Shown here: positions 12,200 through 24,915 of the stretch, one piece after another
Layout of the letters: each line of letters starts with the position of its first letter
Numbering within the stretch: position 1 is the stretch's first letter
From: Benincasa hispida
Taxonomy: Eukaryota > Streptophyta > Magnoliopsida > Cucurbitales > Cucurbitaceae
Assembly (NCBI RefSeq): GCF_009727055.1
Contig: NC_052358.1
Location: 43,360,639-43,424,638 of the forward strand
Reading direction: 5' to 3'
DNA length: 64,000 bases
Notes under the pieces: model-generated
The model's input: only the letters and a program-made list of their open reading frames with translations
What the model was told of the DNA's origin: nothing
The model's database searches: none
Position numbers and translations under genes: made by a program

Positions 12200-12480
12200 A
12201 CAAATCTCTTTGTACTGGCTATTTATCGCGGAGAGTAGTCTGACGGTTTATAAGTACTGGAGTGATCCAGAAATTCTAAGCTAACCTAAGGATCAGGTGT
12301 ATTTTTCGCGTAGGAGCACATCAAAACTAGATTAAGCGCCGGAATTTCAAGACCTACAGTTGCGGAGAATGCAGGGTATGAGAATTGTGCAACGCATTCT
12401 TCATACCTAGTGTGACTCCCCAAGGAACTAGATTGTATCTCTTCCCGTATACATTGCGGGATGAGGCAAGGAGGTGAACA
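12200..12480 (+). pseudogene. Remnant of L1 gag start region
   Basis: 12285-12345 is a diverged copy of the gag N-terminal region near 20140-20190 (the CGCGTAGGAGCACATC block matches CGCGAGGGCACATC). Scraps of the capsid coding region follow (GATTGTATCTCTTCCCGTATACATTGCGGGATGAGGC matches 20505-20540 in pieces). The rest of gag and all of pol are missing. No readable protein. Confidence 0.6.
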
Positions 12481-12829
12481 ATGTCCTTGATGGCATTGTG
12501 TAGACAAGCTTGACCGTCTGTAGGGGATGTTATTGTGGTAACTCTGAAAAACTTCTTTCAATTAGCATCCCCATATCTATGTTTAATTGCTTTCTTTACA
12601 GCTTTTATTTACTACTTTCTAAATTGCGTTATTTACTGCTTATTAGAATTAGCCTTTAATGCTTTATGTATTTCCATGTCATGTTTAATTTCATTAATTT
12701 GTATGCATTAGTAGCGTTGTTCTTAAAATTTTTGTGAATGCCTGAATAAAACGATGAACACCGCAACGTCTTTTTGACTTGCGTTATTGATGAATTAAAA
12801 AGGAAAAAAAAATTGGTATGCAACGCAAT

Positions 12830-13130
12830 GATGGGTGCATTTCATGATAACAGATCATCTTTGCGTCCATTATACCTAAATGCATTGCGTTGAGGGGTGT
12901 GTTGCGCTCGTATGTATTGTTAGCCTGTCCTTAGCAAAAGCGCACTATGTTGAGGTAGTGTTGCGCTGGTAGAAATACCATGCGCCCGCCCTCCAGAAAT
13001 GTGTTGAGTTAAGGGGTATGCTACGATGATACATGCACCCATCCTCAGCAAAAATGTATTTGCGTTAATGGAAGCATGGTGTTAATTTTTAATCATGCAC
13101 CCGTCTGAATAAAAAACAAAAGATAATTTC
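12830..13130 (+). repeat. Imperfect GCGTTGAGG sub-repeats
   Basis: Three or four degenerate units of roughly 70-80 bp, each with a core like TGCGTTGAGGGGTGTGTTGC and 'TGCGCCCGCCCTCCAG'. The same series is at 21950-22114 and 25353-25480, where a CopA LTR splits it. Confidence 0.6.
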
Positions 13131-13658
13131 ATTTATTGTTTTCTAAGTAAAGAATCTGATTCTTTGATTCTTTGTATATGATAAAAAAATTTGTATTGCG
13201 TTAATTGTCATCCCTTGTATACTTAGTTATTTTTTAATACAACTAAGTAACAATTCTTTCAAGTATGCAATAGCCTCTTCTTTATCATCCTTTGTCATTA
13301 TTTGTGATATTCTTGATCTTCTATTTTGTGTTATTCATTGCGCTGCCATGATGTATAATATGCATACACTTAGAAACATTTCCCACACTTTGTATTTTCT
13401 GATTAACACTTAGTTAATTCGTAGCTATAGCAATACTTTACCTTTTATCCTTCAAAATTATGCTCAAATCTTTTTTTTTGAAATTTTGTCTAAGTGTTTG
13501 TCTATTCTGTCCAAACAACGCAGTGAGAACCTTGCACATCTCTAAATTTGGGGGTGGGGAAGGTCTGAGTAGATGAGATCAAGTGATGTGGTCATTAAGA
13601 AAAATGTGTTATCAAAAAAAAAAAAAAAAAAACAAAGAAAAAAATATATATTTTCATA

Positions 13659-14061
13659 ACAACTCCTCTAAAACTCAAGAGTTAAAGTTGAGATTGGCAC
13701 ACAACCGTAGTTGGATGTTCGCATGACACCCGTGGGAACAAGCCAAATGAAGGNATATATTTTCATATAAACTCCCATGTCAACACAAGAGAAAACTCAA
13801 AAACAATCCCAACCTGATAAGAGTTAAGTTGTGAAAGAAGCCTGCTCGTAGTTGGATGTTCGCATGACACCCGTGGGAGCAAGCCAAAACGAAGGTAGGT
13901 TTCTAAGAACAACGCAATATGAAAAGAGAAAAATGAGAAAAAGAAGAAAAAAAAAAGAAACAAGAGACAACTCCTCTAAAACTCAAGAGTTAAAGTTGAG
14001 ATTGGCACACAACCGTAGTTGGATGTTCGCATGACACCCGTGGGAACAAGCCAAATGAAGG
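13659..14061. repeat. 95-bp exact duplication around a single N
   Basis: 13659-13753 equals 13967-14061 base for base (offset 308). The first copy ends right at the N (13754). After the N, ATATATTTTCATA repeats the sequence before the first copy. Confidence 0.9.
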
Positions 14062-14386
14062 GTGTGACCATGATCAATAGTCTCTAATATATGACACAAA
14101 GTTTGACCACCACATCCAGACACGTCAAGTTGTTTTGATAAGAAGAGGTAAACATTCTTTTTAAAAACTAGAAAGGCATTTTTTAGCAGAAATTTGTGGT
14201 ATAGAAGAATAAAGTAGGGTTTTGCTAGGAATTTTCAAGGATAGAAAGAAATTGCGATGTTAAGTAATGTGCCTAGGTGGAGCATTCAGAGCAACCAATC
14301 AACGCAAAATTTAGGATAGGAATTGAGCAATATTGCCTTAATAGAAGATATGCTTGAGGACAAGCATATATCTAAATTTGGGGGTG

Positions 14387-15857
14387 TGATAACTTGTAGA
14401 AATACAAGTTAATTTATACCGTTTTATTTAGATATTGGGCCAAAAGAAAGGAAAGTTGCATCAATTATATAGAAATTAACTAAGAAATGCAAGAATTATA
14501 AATTGTCGTCAATACACCCACTAACACCATTGCGATGGTAGAAATGAATATTTCAAGTTTGTTTTGTAGGGAATCAAGTCACCGCATGCGTTCAAGGCTC
14601 AGGATAAAAAGAACAACGCATCTACGTCGCATTAAGCCCATCATTCAGGAATGAATAGACGATCAACGTAATGATGGCGCATGCGATAGTCAATCAAAAG
14701 CGATCAACGCAACTTCAACCACATGTGATAATAAAAAACAACACCACATGCGGGCAAACGATCGAAGATGTTAAGAGCAACGTAAATGCAGAGGATTTTG
14801 ACGCGTGTATAGCTGACCGTTTTACATTTCAGACGGATTGATTTCATAACAAAAGGAATATTCACTCCACCATTTCAGGAACTGCCTTAACAATACAGTG
14901 GGGACCACAAGTCAGAGAGTCAAAGCTTAGCCTATAAATAGCTCCGGCCATTCCACTGAAAGGGGATGCTTGAATACAGAGAAAAGTGTATATACTGATC
15001 TAAGGGAGAGACAGGGAGAGACTGGTTGAGCGACTAATCAGAGTAGATCCGGGAAGAATTAAGAGACAAGGTCGAGAGGTGAGTCTCCGAGCAAAGAATC
15101 CTTCTGATCCCTGCCGTTGAAGCTTTATACAAAGGTCACCTCTACCAGACGAGCAAGCCTGAGAGGGAAGCTCTTCTCTTCATCCACTCCATACACCGGT
15201 AAGCAAAACCACCGTCCAAATCTGTGTCAAGACGTTGACACTCTTCTGTATTTGTTTTTATCTCTTTATCATCACTTGTACTAATCTTCTTAATCTCTAT
15301 CATTCACACCATGTATCAGATGCTTAATCTTAGTATTAATTGTTATGATCATTTTCACCTCCATCTTTCTGTTTATTTCCGTTCATCTGTAATTCACTTT
15401 CTCCACGATGTTTTCTTAATCCCTTGGATAATTAGCATGAATTAAGCAAGTAAGTAATTGGGTTAAGGAAATAAGTAAGTTTAGTCAAAGCATGCTAGAC
15501 AACATCTTCACCTGTGAGAGCAGAAGTGAAGATGTCTTTCCGCCTATCGAGAGAGGGTTGGAAGAATGCATTAACTAAAGCGAGAAGTACTTCCAGAGAT
15601 GGAAGCAACCTTGCGTTCACCACATTCATCCCTGTTTCACCATAGAGATATGGGAACGTGATCAATCATCGAGAGGTGTACGCCAAGGGAAAGTAGAACC
15701 TTAGTTATATCTTTAACGCAATTAACAACCTTGCGATGTTTGTACTAATTATTCCTTCCCATTCCTGATTCATACATAAAGACTTGCCATCGCATACCAC
15801 GATCCTTTGTATAAACTTCACAGTTGGTCTCGAACTCAGCGTCATGTATATCATGTA
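14387..15857 (+). mobile_element. L1 3' LTR (copy b), 3' truncated
   Basis: Starts TGATAACTTGTAGAAATACA directly after the polypurine tract, and TATA is at 14933-14940. It follows copy a closely until about 15857 (ATCATGTA), where Copia LTR-like sequence takes over. A short extra GGGAGAGACA repeat is present near 15005. Confidence 0.85.
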
Positions 15858-16216
15858 TGTTTTATTTGCTTTACCACAAACCAATAAACATAAAATCCCT
15901 TGTTATCTGTATGTAACTTAAGCATGTATGTGGTGACATACAAGTAGATCATGTCTTGAGTGATAACCAAAATGGTCTATAGTATATGGATATAGAAGGG
16001 AAACCTTATCCTAGTAACGCTACGGATGCGGCTCGCTTTGTGGAATAGTCACAAGTGTTGTGACTTGTCACAGATGGTCTGATCTTGATATACGTGTAGG
16101 GGACATACGAGCAGGGGCATCCTATACAAAGAGTTTGTATAAGACCTGACCATGAAGTGTTAACGTCACGTTATATAACACTATTCATAACAGAGACTTC
16201 ACTTCACTAGGATGAC
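15858..16216 (+). mobile_element. Diverged Copia LTR fragment
   Basis: Holds the block 'AAAATGGTCTATAGTATATGG' in pieces, 'GTAACGCTACGGATGCGGC', the 'AGAGTTTGTATAAGACC' block and a final 'GATGAC', in the same order as 59640-59890 of the CopA LTR. The second L1 element begins at 16217 within it. Confidence 0.65.
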
Positions 16217-17263
16217 TGATAACTTGTAGAAATACAAGTTATTTATACTTTTTTATTTAGATATTGTGGCCAAAAGAAAGAAAAGTTGCGTCGATAGTAT
16301 GGAAATTGGCTAAGAAATGCTAGAATTATAAATTATCGTCAATACACCCACTGACATCATTGCAATGGTAGAAAAGAATGTTTCAGTTCTGTTTTGAAGG
16401 AAATCAAGTCACTGCATGCGTTCATGGCTAAAAAATAAACTGAATAACACATCTACGTCGCATTGCGCCCGTTAATCAATAATGAAAAGACGATCAACGC
16501 AATGATGGCGCATGCGACAATCGATCAAGTGCTTTGCGATCAACACAATTTCAACCACATGCAGTAATAAAAAACAACATCGCATATGGGCAAACGATCG
16601 AAGATGTAAAGAGCAACGCAATTGCGGAGGATTCTGATACGTGTACAGCTTTCAATTGTGCATTTCTGACGGGATTGATTTCGTAACAGAGGGAATATTC
16701 ACTCCACCATTTAAGGAACTGCCTTAACAATAAAGTGGGGATCACACTGCAAAGAGTCAAAAGCTTCACCTATAAATACCTTCTGCAATTCCATTGAAAA
16801 ATATACTCGATACAGGGAGACGTGTATATACTGATCTGAGAGAGAGACTGGTCTAAGTGCCTGATTAGAGTAGATTCGGGATAATCAAAAGATCAGGCCG
16901 AAAGATGAGTCTTCGGGCAAAGAATCCTTTCAATCCCCGCCGTTGAAGCTCTAAACGAAGGTCACTTCTACCAGACGAGCAAGCCTGAGAGGGAAGCTCT
17001 TCTCTTCATCCATTCCACATGCCGACAAGCAAAACCTCCGTCTAGATCTGTGTCAAAACGTTGACACTCTTCTGTATTTGTTTCTATCTTGTTTTCATCA
17101 CTTGTACTCATCTTCTTTACTCTATCATTCACACCATGTATCAGACACTTAATCTTAGTATTAATTGTTATGATCATTTCCATTATCATCTCTCTGTTTA
17201 TTTCCGTTCATCTATGATTCACTTTCTCCATGATGTTTTCTTAATTCCCTGGGCAATTAATAA
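16217..17263 (+). mobile_element. L1 5' LTR (copy c), first part
   Basis: Starts TGATAACTTGTAGAAATACA; TATA at 16771-16778. It is interrupted after AATAA (17259-17263) by a CopA solo LTR and resumes at 19127. Confidence 0.9.
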
Positions 17264-19126
17264 TGAAGGTGTTCATATAACACATGCGAAAGCAATTTTA
17301 GGATCGGAGGCACTTAACTACATCAATTTTAGAAAATGAAAGCATGCTGTCCAAATTCCGTTGAAGACCAATTTAGCAACTCCCTTTGATTCCTTTGCTC
17401 ACGAACGGTGTGTGGACCACTTCTAATGTCTTCCCTACTATTCTCCGGGCCAAGAATGACTTATGGGAGTCTATAGAGATAGGGAATGGGAAGGAATGCT
17501 TGAAGGTTCAAGCTCTAGAGGGATATATGAAGGTAAGTGAGTTTGAGACCAAATTCCAGCAGCATATGCTCTCAATCTGATTCTACCTCTACTTATAGAG
17601 TGAATCCATGCATCAAGAAGCCTTAAGATGCAAGACACATGGTGGAGATGCAAGCAATAGTGGATTCTAGGTGTTCATGTAACATTACATGCAAGAGTGC
17701 ATGGATGAGTTGTTTTTCCACTTTGAATAACCATGCATAAGTGGGATTCCAACAAAATCCACCATCCTTGATCCAAAATCTGATTTTAGCTTGCATTTTA
17801 ATTTTAATTTCAATTCTAAATTGAAATTAATTTCTGGTAATTAATTTGAAACTTTTTCAATTAATTTCATATGATTAATCCAATAAATCATTCTAACCTT
17901 GTGCAATCCATTATATATGAATCCTTATTCATGTATATAGTATTTAAAAACTTTTAAATAATTTATCTCTCATGTAATAATTTAATTCATAATTAAATTA
18001 TTGTGTCAAACAGAATTGATGATAATACCCTTTCCTGATTTTGAACGATTCAAAGTTTCCTATCTAATTATTCTAGGCTTTATTCCGATATGAGCTAGTA
18101 GGGGGACCTAATGGACCTACAGATCATGGGCTCCAATGATTCGAGGTTAACCAACTAATCTCATTAACCAAGCTAACCAACATTCGTTAACTACCGGGAC
18201 ACTCCACTATAGCCCAATAGCTGCACTCCCCTCACCGTAGATATATTTCTGTCCACTTGATATAGCCATGTTCAGTAAGTTGATCCTTCACAGGATGTTC
18301 GTAGCTATAGCCGGGTTAAATGTCCATTTTACCCTTATAGTACTTCTTGTTCCTTAAGTTCCACTAATCCTCTAATGAACAATCGGTTTATGGTCCAACC
18401 ATCAAACCTAAGTCCCTCTCGAGCCAAGGAGAGGGTGGGGCTCCTTGTTCAAGTCCTAGAGTTAGTACTTAAGGGAACAACCTCTCTACTATCCCTGAAA
18501 TGGGTAGGAGCGAATTCCGTCTTGCGAGACTATGTCTCCAGCTATCTATCCGATCTTATCCCCAAAATGGTAGCCTTGTTGAGTCAGCGATTTTTGGCAT
18601 CTTTCACCCATGCAGATCAAAGGTAATCTCATATAAATAGGAGTTCATAGTTAGCCCAGGATTAAGATCGAGTTACCTAGGTTATCTTGTGAAATAGTTA
18701 GTTTCTTCAGTAGACGGCATTATAAAGAGAAAGTGACTAATTTCGCGGTCTTGTCTTATGCGAACTCATTGCATAGGATGCCCCCACTCACATGTCTCTA
18801 CACGAATGATTTAGGATCTCATCGTTTGTACTTAATACAAAGTGGGTCGTGTCCATAGTATCCCAAGATAAGGTAGCCAACCCTCTCCTTATACTATAGA
18901 CAGTTTTGGCTATATACTTGAACTTGATCCTATGATATGTCTCTACATATAGTTCGAGTATTCATGTTATAGCCAAGGATCTTAGTTTATTGGATTTAGG
19001 TTAGATATTCGCAACTTACATATTCAATAATATCTTTTACTGAATAACCTCAATAACGTCTTTATTGGAAATAGAATATGTTTAATGATTTACAAACTAC
19101 AAGTTTATAGGACATTAAACACAACA
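17264..19126 (-). mobile_element. CopA solo LTR (1,863 bp) with AATAA duplication
   Basis: On the minus strand it starts TGTTGTGTTTAATGTCC (19126) and ends ...ACACCTTCA (17264). AATAA flanks it at 17259-17263 and 19127-19131. It is a complete solo LTR inserted in an L1 LTR, so it is younger than that element. It fixes the length of this CopA subfamily. The ORFs inside (17386-17580, 18375-18626) are not genes. Confidence 0.93.
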
Positions 19127-19979
19127 AATAAGAATTAAGAAAGTAAATTAATCTGTGTTAAGGAAATAATTATGTTTAGCTAAAGCATGCTAGACGGCAT
19201 CTGCACATGTGAGAGTAGAAGTGAAAACGCCATTCCGCCTATCGAGAGAAGATTAGAAGAATGCGTTAACTAAAGCGAGAAGTACTTCCAGAGATGGAAG
19301 CAACCTTGCATTCATCACGTTCATCTTTATTCCACCATAGAGATATGGGAACGCGGCCGATCACCAAGAGGTGTACACTAAGGGAAAGCGGAACCTTAGT
19401 TACATCTTTAACGCAATTAACAAACTTGCGACGTTTTTACTAATTATTCTTTCTATTTCTAATTCATACATAAAGACTTGCCATCACATACCACGATCCT
19501 TTGTATAACTTCACAGTCAGTCTCGAACTCAGTATCATGTATCATGAATCTTGTATCTTGTATCATAATAGTTAAGGACTTTACTTTTATCGCACTTTTA
19601 TTTTATCAACGAAATTTATGTTTATCGCAATTTAAATTCATGTACAAACTAAATCTTTTATTAATTAAAATTGGTCGAATATATCACGAAAGTTACACAT
19701 TAATGAAAACAATCCCTGGTTCGACCTCAGATTACTCTGAGAAACTTATGTTGGAATTATACTTGGTTTCAGCGCAAGGAAACTTGTGACAATGCATTAC
19801 TCCATAGCATACTACAAGCATATAGTTAACAGCGCATATATCTAGAAGTAGTAATGCATACCACAACATCCACATTCCATTTCCATCTTTACATCAAGTT
19901 TATGGCAACATGAGCTTGTTGTTCATTCATCCATATTCCTATTTGTTCAATTGCTGTAAGTGAAAGACACATTTTAGCA
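19127..19979 (+). mobile_element. L1 5' LTR (copy c), second part
   Basis: Continues the LTR from 17263, including the 'GTTCGACCTCAGAT' motif at about 19718. It ends at a CA (19978-19979) eleven bases before the primer site. The 103-codon ORF at 19478-19789 is LTR sequence. Confidence 0.88.
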
Positions 19980-19990
19980 TTACAAGTTTA

Positions 19991-20008
19991 TGGCGCTGTT
20001 ACCGGGGA
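19991..20008 (+). promoter_or_regulatory. Primer binding site, tRNA-Asp
   Basis: TGGCGCTGTTACCGGGGA, two changes from a perfect complement of the plant tRNA-Asp 3' end. Confidence 0.85.
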
Positions 20009-20101
20009 TTGGTAACGGGTAGTGTTGAGTACGTTTGTGATATTTTGCAGGACAAACCTCTTTGTACTGATTATTTATTGCGAAGAGCAGTTTGACGGTT
20101 T

Positions 20102-21269
20102 ATGAGTACTGGAACTGATCCAGAATTTGAAACTGACCCAGAGATCGAGCATACATTTCGCGCGAGGGCACATCAGAGCAGAGCTAGGCGAAAGAGAGCC
20201 AACATGGCAGAAAGATCAAGGGGTGGGCCGACCAGCGCAAGATCCTGTTTTCTTTGCTGCTGACTGCAACATCCCAATGAAGAACTACGTGGTGCCTAAT
20301 CTGTATGACTTCTCGCCTGGAATTTCACGTCAGATAGTTTAGGAGAACGCAAGATTCGAGATTAAACCGGTCATGCTCCAAATGATTCAAAATACGAGGC
20401 AATTTGGTGGTCTGCAAGGTGAAGACTCACATGCCCATTTGACCAGTTTTGTCGAGATGTGCGATAACTTTTCCATACCTGGAGTTACCCCAGAAGGTAT
20501 CAGACTTTACCTCTTCCCTTACACCTTGAGGGATGAGGCAAAGAGGTGGGCTCATTCATTGGAGCCAAATGAAATAACTTCCTGGGACCAGTTGGTTGAA
20601 CGGTTTATGAAGAAGTTCTTCCCTCCTACAGTCAACGCAAGAAGACGAAAGGATGTGTTGAACTTTGAGCAGATGGATAACGAGACCCTAAGCATCGCCT
20701 AGGTGTGATTCAGAAGATTGGCAAAGAATTGTCCGCATATCGGGATACCTGATTGCGTTCTGATGGAAACGTTCTATAATGGCCTGAAGAGATCAATGCA
20801 AGTTGTTGTTGATGCCTCCGTGGTAGGAGATTTTATGGATAAAACATACGCTGAAGCCAAGGTCATCCTTGACCGCATCTCGTGGAATATGAATGATTGG
20901 GTTGATGATGGGTATGGAGGAAGAGGCTCCGAAAGAAGAAGAAATGATACTTCCATTGTGCCTGCGGAGACAATGACAACTTTGGCCGCACAAATGGCTG
21001 CGGTAACCTCTATCCTCCAGTCGATGACGCTTAATCAAGATGCCCTCTCCCAAGGATCAGTGCAACCCATTGCGCCGACACAAGTGGCCGCAATAAGTTG
21101 CGTACAATGTGGAGGGGCCCATGTGGTGGAAATGTGCCCATCAAGCCCACAACAAGTATGTGCTATCCAAAATAATCCGTACAGCAACACGTATAATCTT
21201 GGTTGGAGGAATCACCCTAACTTCGGTTGGGGAGGAAATCATAACCAAGATGGGCCAAGTAACCATTAG
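20102..21269 (+). pseudogene. gag: Athila-type gag (capsid plus zinc knuckle), broken
   Basis: Structural gag of a Ty3/Gypsy element. An ATG at 20102 opens an N-terminal frame that shifts near 20230 into the frame that carries the rest. The capsid domain (about 20370-20900) has the phrases FGGLQGEDSHAHL, RLYLFPYTLRDEAKRW and KKFFPP, typical of Athila gag. Its nucleocapsid knuckle CVQCGGAHVVEMC (C-x2-C-x3-H-x4-C) is at about 21100-21140. In-frame stops lie at 20340, 20700 and 20706. Alignment with the L2 gag (48340-48370) shows Trp at the 20700 site, so that stop arose by G-to-A. No protease, reverse transcriptase or integrase follows, so the element could move only with help, and not with this gag. 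Confidence 0.88.
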
Positions 21270-22114
21270 AACAGGAACTTTGGGAATCGAGGAAACCTCC
21301 ACCTTTTCACCAAAATAAGAATCAAGGGCAACAGTGATAACTGCACAACCAACCATCCTCGTCTAACACCTTTAATAATTCATTGGAGTCCCTGCTCAAG
21401 CAATACATCGAGAAAAATGATGCGGTAATGCAGTCGTAGGCATCTTCGATCAGAAACTTGGAGATTCAAGTAGGGCAGCTGGCATCCGAGCTACATAATA
21501 GAACACCTGGAACCCTACCAAGCAATTCTGAAGCCCCTGGATCTCACGGGAAGGAGCAATGTCCTTGAAGACATTGGGCAGGCAAGCTTGATCGCCTATG
21601 GAGGTGTGGATTGTGTTCATCATGGAAAATTGTCTTCCGATCCATATCTCAATTCTATGTTTACATGCTTTCTTAATTATCGTCTTTATTGCTTCATGAA
21701 TTTTTTTATTTATGACTTCCTTAAACTTGCTTTCAATGCTTTATGAATTTATTTCTCATTTAATTCGCTTGCGTTAATTTTCGTGCTTTCTTTAATTTCC
21801 TTACTTTTCTGTCTTAAATGCGTTATCCTTAAATTTTGGTGAATGATTGTTTAATAAGAAGAGATTTAATACCGCAAAGTCCTTGTGACTTGCGTTGATA
21901 AAAAAAAAATAATAACAAAATAAAATAAAACAATCAACATCCAGTATGCGTTGCGATGATGGGTGCATCTTGTACCAACACGATACACTTTGCGTTCGTC
22001 CAACTCAAATGCATTGCGTGAGGGGTGTGTTGCGTTCACATGTATTCTTTTCCCGTCCTTAGCGAAATGCATTATGTTGAGGTAGTGTTGCGCTGGTAGA
22101 AGTACCGTGCGCCC
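21270..22114 (+). mobile_element. Gag tail and L1 3' non-coding region
   Basis: To about 21550 the DNA still resembles gag C-terminal coding (LLKQYIEKN at about 21390). It then joins directly to the 3' non-coding region at CAATGTCCTTGAAGACATTG, the same joint as at 12478, so all of pol is deleted. It ends with the GCGTTGAGG sub-repeats, cut at 22114 by a CopA LTR. Confidence 0.7.
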
Positions 22115-23394
22115 TAAGAGAAAAGTTGGCATGCGCAGCGGAAATAAGAATCAATTTTACTCTAATTGCCCAAATTAAACATGCAACCCAAAAGAATTAA
22201 TTAGGGTTATTTTGAAATAATACCTTTGAAGCTCCCGAAACTTGTCTATCTCCACTCAAACATAAACCGGAAAACCACTAGAGCTGACCTACTATCCTCT
22301 AGACTCAGAACCGGGTTGTGGGACCTAATGGATGAAGAACCTGAGAGAGAGAAAAAAGATGGAAATAATATAGTGAAATTGGATTGGGTTTGGTTTTTTT
22401 TTTCAGCCCAATTTTTAAAAATAAATTTTCAAATTTCCAAAAGTCTTTAATCCAAAAACACAAGCCCATATTTATTGAAAAGGACCATGCAAAATTGCAT
22501 GAAAAAACATCACAAATTTCCAACACCTAGAATCCACTATCTAAGTAGGCTTAATGTCTCCACTATAAGCCAACACCTAGCCCACTATTTTGTTAGTGGA
22601 ATTATCCAACAAAAGTTTGGATTTTCCCACTAACTTTAGTCAAAGGGCAAAATAGTCATTTTGTCAAAGTCAAACTTTGATAAAAAATTCAACATTTTGA
22701 CTTTTTATGATTTTTTTCGTGTTGACTAATTTTGACCTCCCGAGCATGAATCCGCATTCATTTTCTAAAAATTCAAATCACATTTGAAATTAAGGTCGGT
22801 CAAAGTTTGACTTTTCAAAGTCAAAAGTCAACTTTTTGACTTTTTACATCTTTGACCATTTCCATATATTTTCGAGCTTCCAAATATGAAACATATTCAT
22901 ATTCTTGATATTTAAATCACATTTAAATATTAAAGTTGTATCTCTAAACTAAAAAACCGACCACTATATCACATATACTTGTCGATTTCTTTCTCTTCAC
23001 CTAATTCGAACAATTCAAATTATTCTATCATACTGTTCTAAGTTTATTCCATATGAGTTAGTAGGGGAACCTAATAGACCTACAGATCATGGGCTCCAAC
23101 GATCCGAGATTAGCTGGCTAAACTCTTTAGACGGAGCTAATCAACATTCGTTAACTAACGGGTTATTCCACTATAGTTTCGTAATTACATTCCCCTCACT
23201 ATAGATGTATTTGTGTTCATTTGATATAACCATGATTAGTAAGTTAATCCTTCACAGGTTGTTCGTCATCTCAGCTGGGTCATAAAAACTGTTTAACCCT
23301 CGAGACTACATCTTATTCCTTAAGTTTCACTGATCCTCTAATGAACAATTGGTTTAAGGTCCAACCTATAAACCGAACCCCTCTCGGGCCAATG
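22115..23394 (-). mobile_element. CopA solo LTR, 3' part (left piece)
   Basis: With 24916-25352 it forms one minus-strand CopA LTR inserted into the L1 3' region. CGCCC (22110-22114) and CGCTC (25353-25357) look like a target duplication with one C/T change. The middle, about 280 bp by comparison with 4540-4790, is lost and replaced by an L1 LTR piece. It contains the GATCATGGGCTCCAACGAT block. Confidence 0.75.
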
Positions 23395-24915
23395 AAAAGA
23401 CGAATACCGCAATGGCGACGCAATATGACAGTCGATCCGAGAGTTGTGTTTCAACCACATGCAGTAATAAAAATAAACACCGCATGTGGACCTATGATCG
23501 AAAGATGCAGCTGAGCAACGCAAGAGCGGAGGATTGAGACACGTTTACAACTGACGGTTGTGCAGAATTGACGGTTTGATTGCATAACAAAAGGAATAAT
23601 ATCCCTCCATCTTTGGAACTACCATAACCATGAGTGGGGACCACAAGGCCGGAGTCAAAGATCTGCACTTATAAATACCCCATTGATTTCAGAGAAAAAC
23701 ATGCTACTTGATATGAGGCTAAGTGCTGTTAGATTGTAGAGAGAAGGTTGAGTTGAGTGCTTAAGAGAAGAAATCCGGGAAGAAGACAAGATAAGGCCGA
23801 GAGGTGAATCTAAGATCTAACCTGCCAAACACCCGATCGGAAGCTCTGTTCAAGGATCCCTGCTACCGATAGAGCAAGCCTGAGAGGGAAGCTCTTCCTA
23901 CCATTAAATCCATCCTATCCGGCAAGCAGATCTCCATCGAATCTGTGTCAAGACATTGGCACTATTTGTATTTGTTCTATCTCTCTTTCATTGTGTAATT
24001 CGTGTTTTCTTTATCTCTTCATTCACACACCATGTATCAAACGCTTAGTAGAAATTTTAAATGTTTTGATAAATTCCATTTACCATTTTCCGTCTATTTC
24101 CATTCACCCACCAATCACTTTCTCCATGATATCTTCTTAATCCTCTGATGAGCAATATGAATCACTAAGATCTTAATATTTATTAAAGATATAAAATACG
24201 TTTAGCTAAAGCATGCTAGATGGCATCTTCACCTGTGAGAGCAGAAGTGAAGGTGTCATTCTGATCTATCGAGAGAAGGTCAGGAGAATGCGTTAACTAA
24301 AGCGAGTAGTACTTCCAGACATGGAAGCAACCTTGCGTTCATTACGTTATTCTCTGTTTCACCACAGACATGTGGGAGCACGGCCGATCACTGAGAGGTG
24401 TATGCCAAGAGAAGAGCGGAATAGTATTTGTACCTTCAATCCAATTAAGAACTTGCGTTGTTTATATTATTTGTCTTTCTCTTTCTATTATGTTCATAAG
24501 ACTTGTCGCTGTATCCCATGTCTTTGCATAACTTTCATAGCCAGCCTTAATCCCAGCATCTTGTACATGTAGTCTGTATCTTGTATCATCTAGTTTAGGT
24601 TTACTGTCTTTTTATGTTTTTATCGCATCTTTACTGCTTTCCTTTATTTTATTGCAATTTATATACTTGTACAAACACACTTTTAAAGATTGAAAACCTG
24701 GTCGCATGTATCATGAATGTACCGCAATAACCTGAACCAATCCCCGTGTTCAACCTCGGATCACATTGAGAAACTTACGGTGGAATTACACTTGGTTCTA
24801 TTTTAAGAAAACTTGTGACAACGCATGGCATACTACATGAACATCCATAATTAACGCATAATTAGACGTAGTATCGCATCATTGTGAGCAATTTATATCA
24901 TCCATCCAAACACGT
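23395..24915 (+). mobile_element. L1 LTR (copy d), 5' truncated
   Basis: Begins about 260 bp inside the LTR (AATGAAAAGACGAATACCGC matches 16471). TATA at 23670-23677; runs to near the LTR 3' end. The CopA and L1 sequences meet at CCAA/AATG, and CopA has lost sequence at the site. This suggests repair joining rather than clean integration. Confidence 0.8.

Larger units (their letters stand above)
12481..14386 (+). mobile_element. L1 3' non-coding region with polypurine tract
   Basis: It begins at CAATGTCCTTGATGGCATTG, the same joint as at 21555 in the second L1 element. It holds GCGTTGAGG sub-repeats (12830-13130), A/T-rich DNA, three copies of a conserved block (about 13690-13751, 13846-13895, 13999-14061), a lone N at 13754, and the polypurine tract AAATTTGGGGGTG directly before the 3' LTR at 14387. 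The ORFs here are accidental. Confidence 0.75.
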
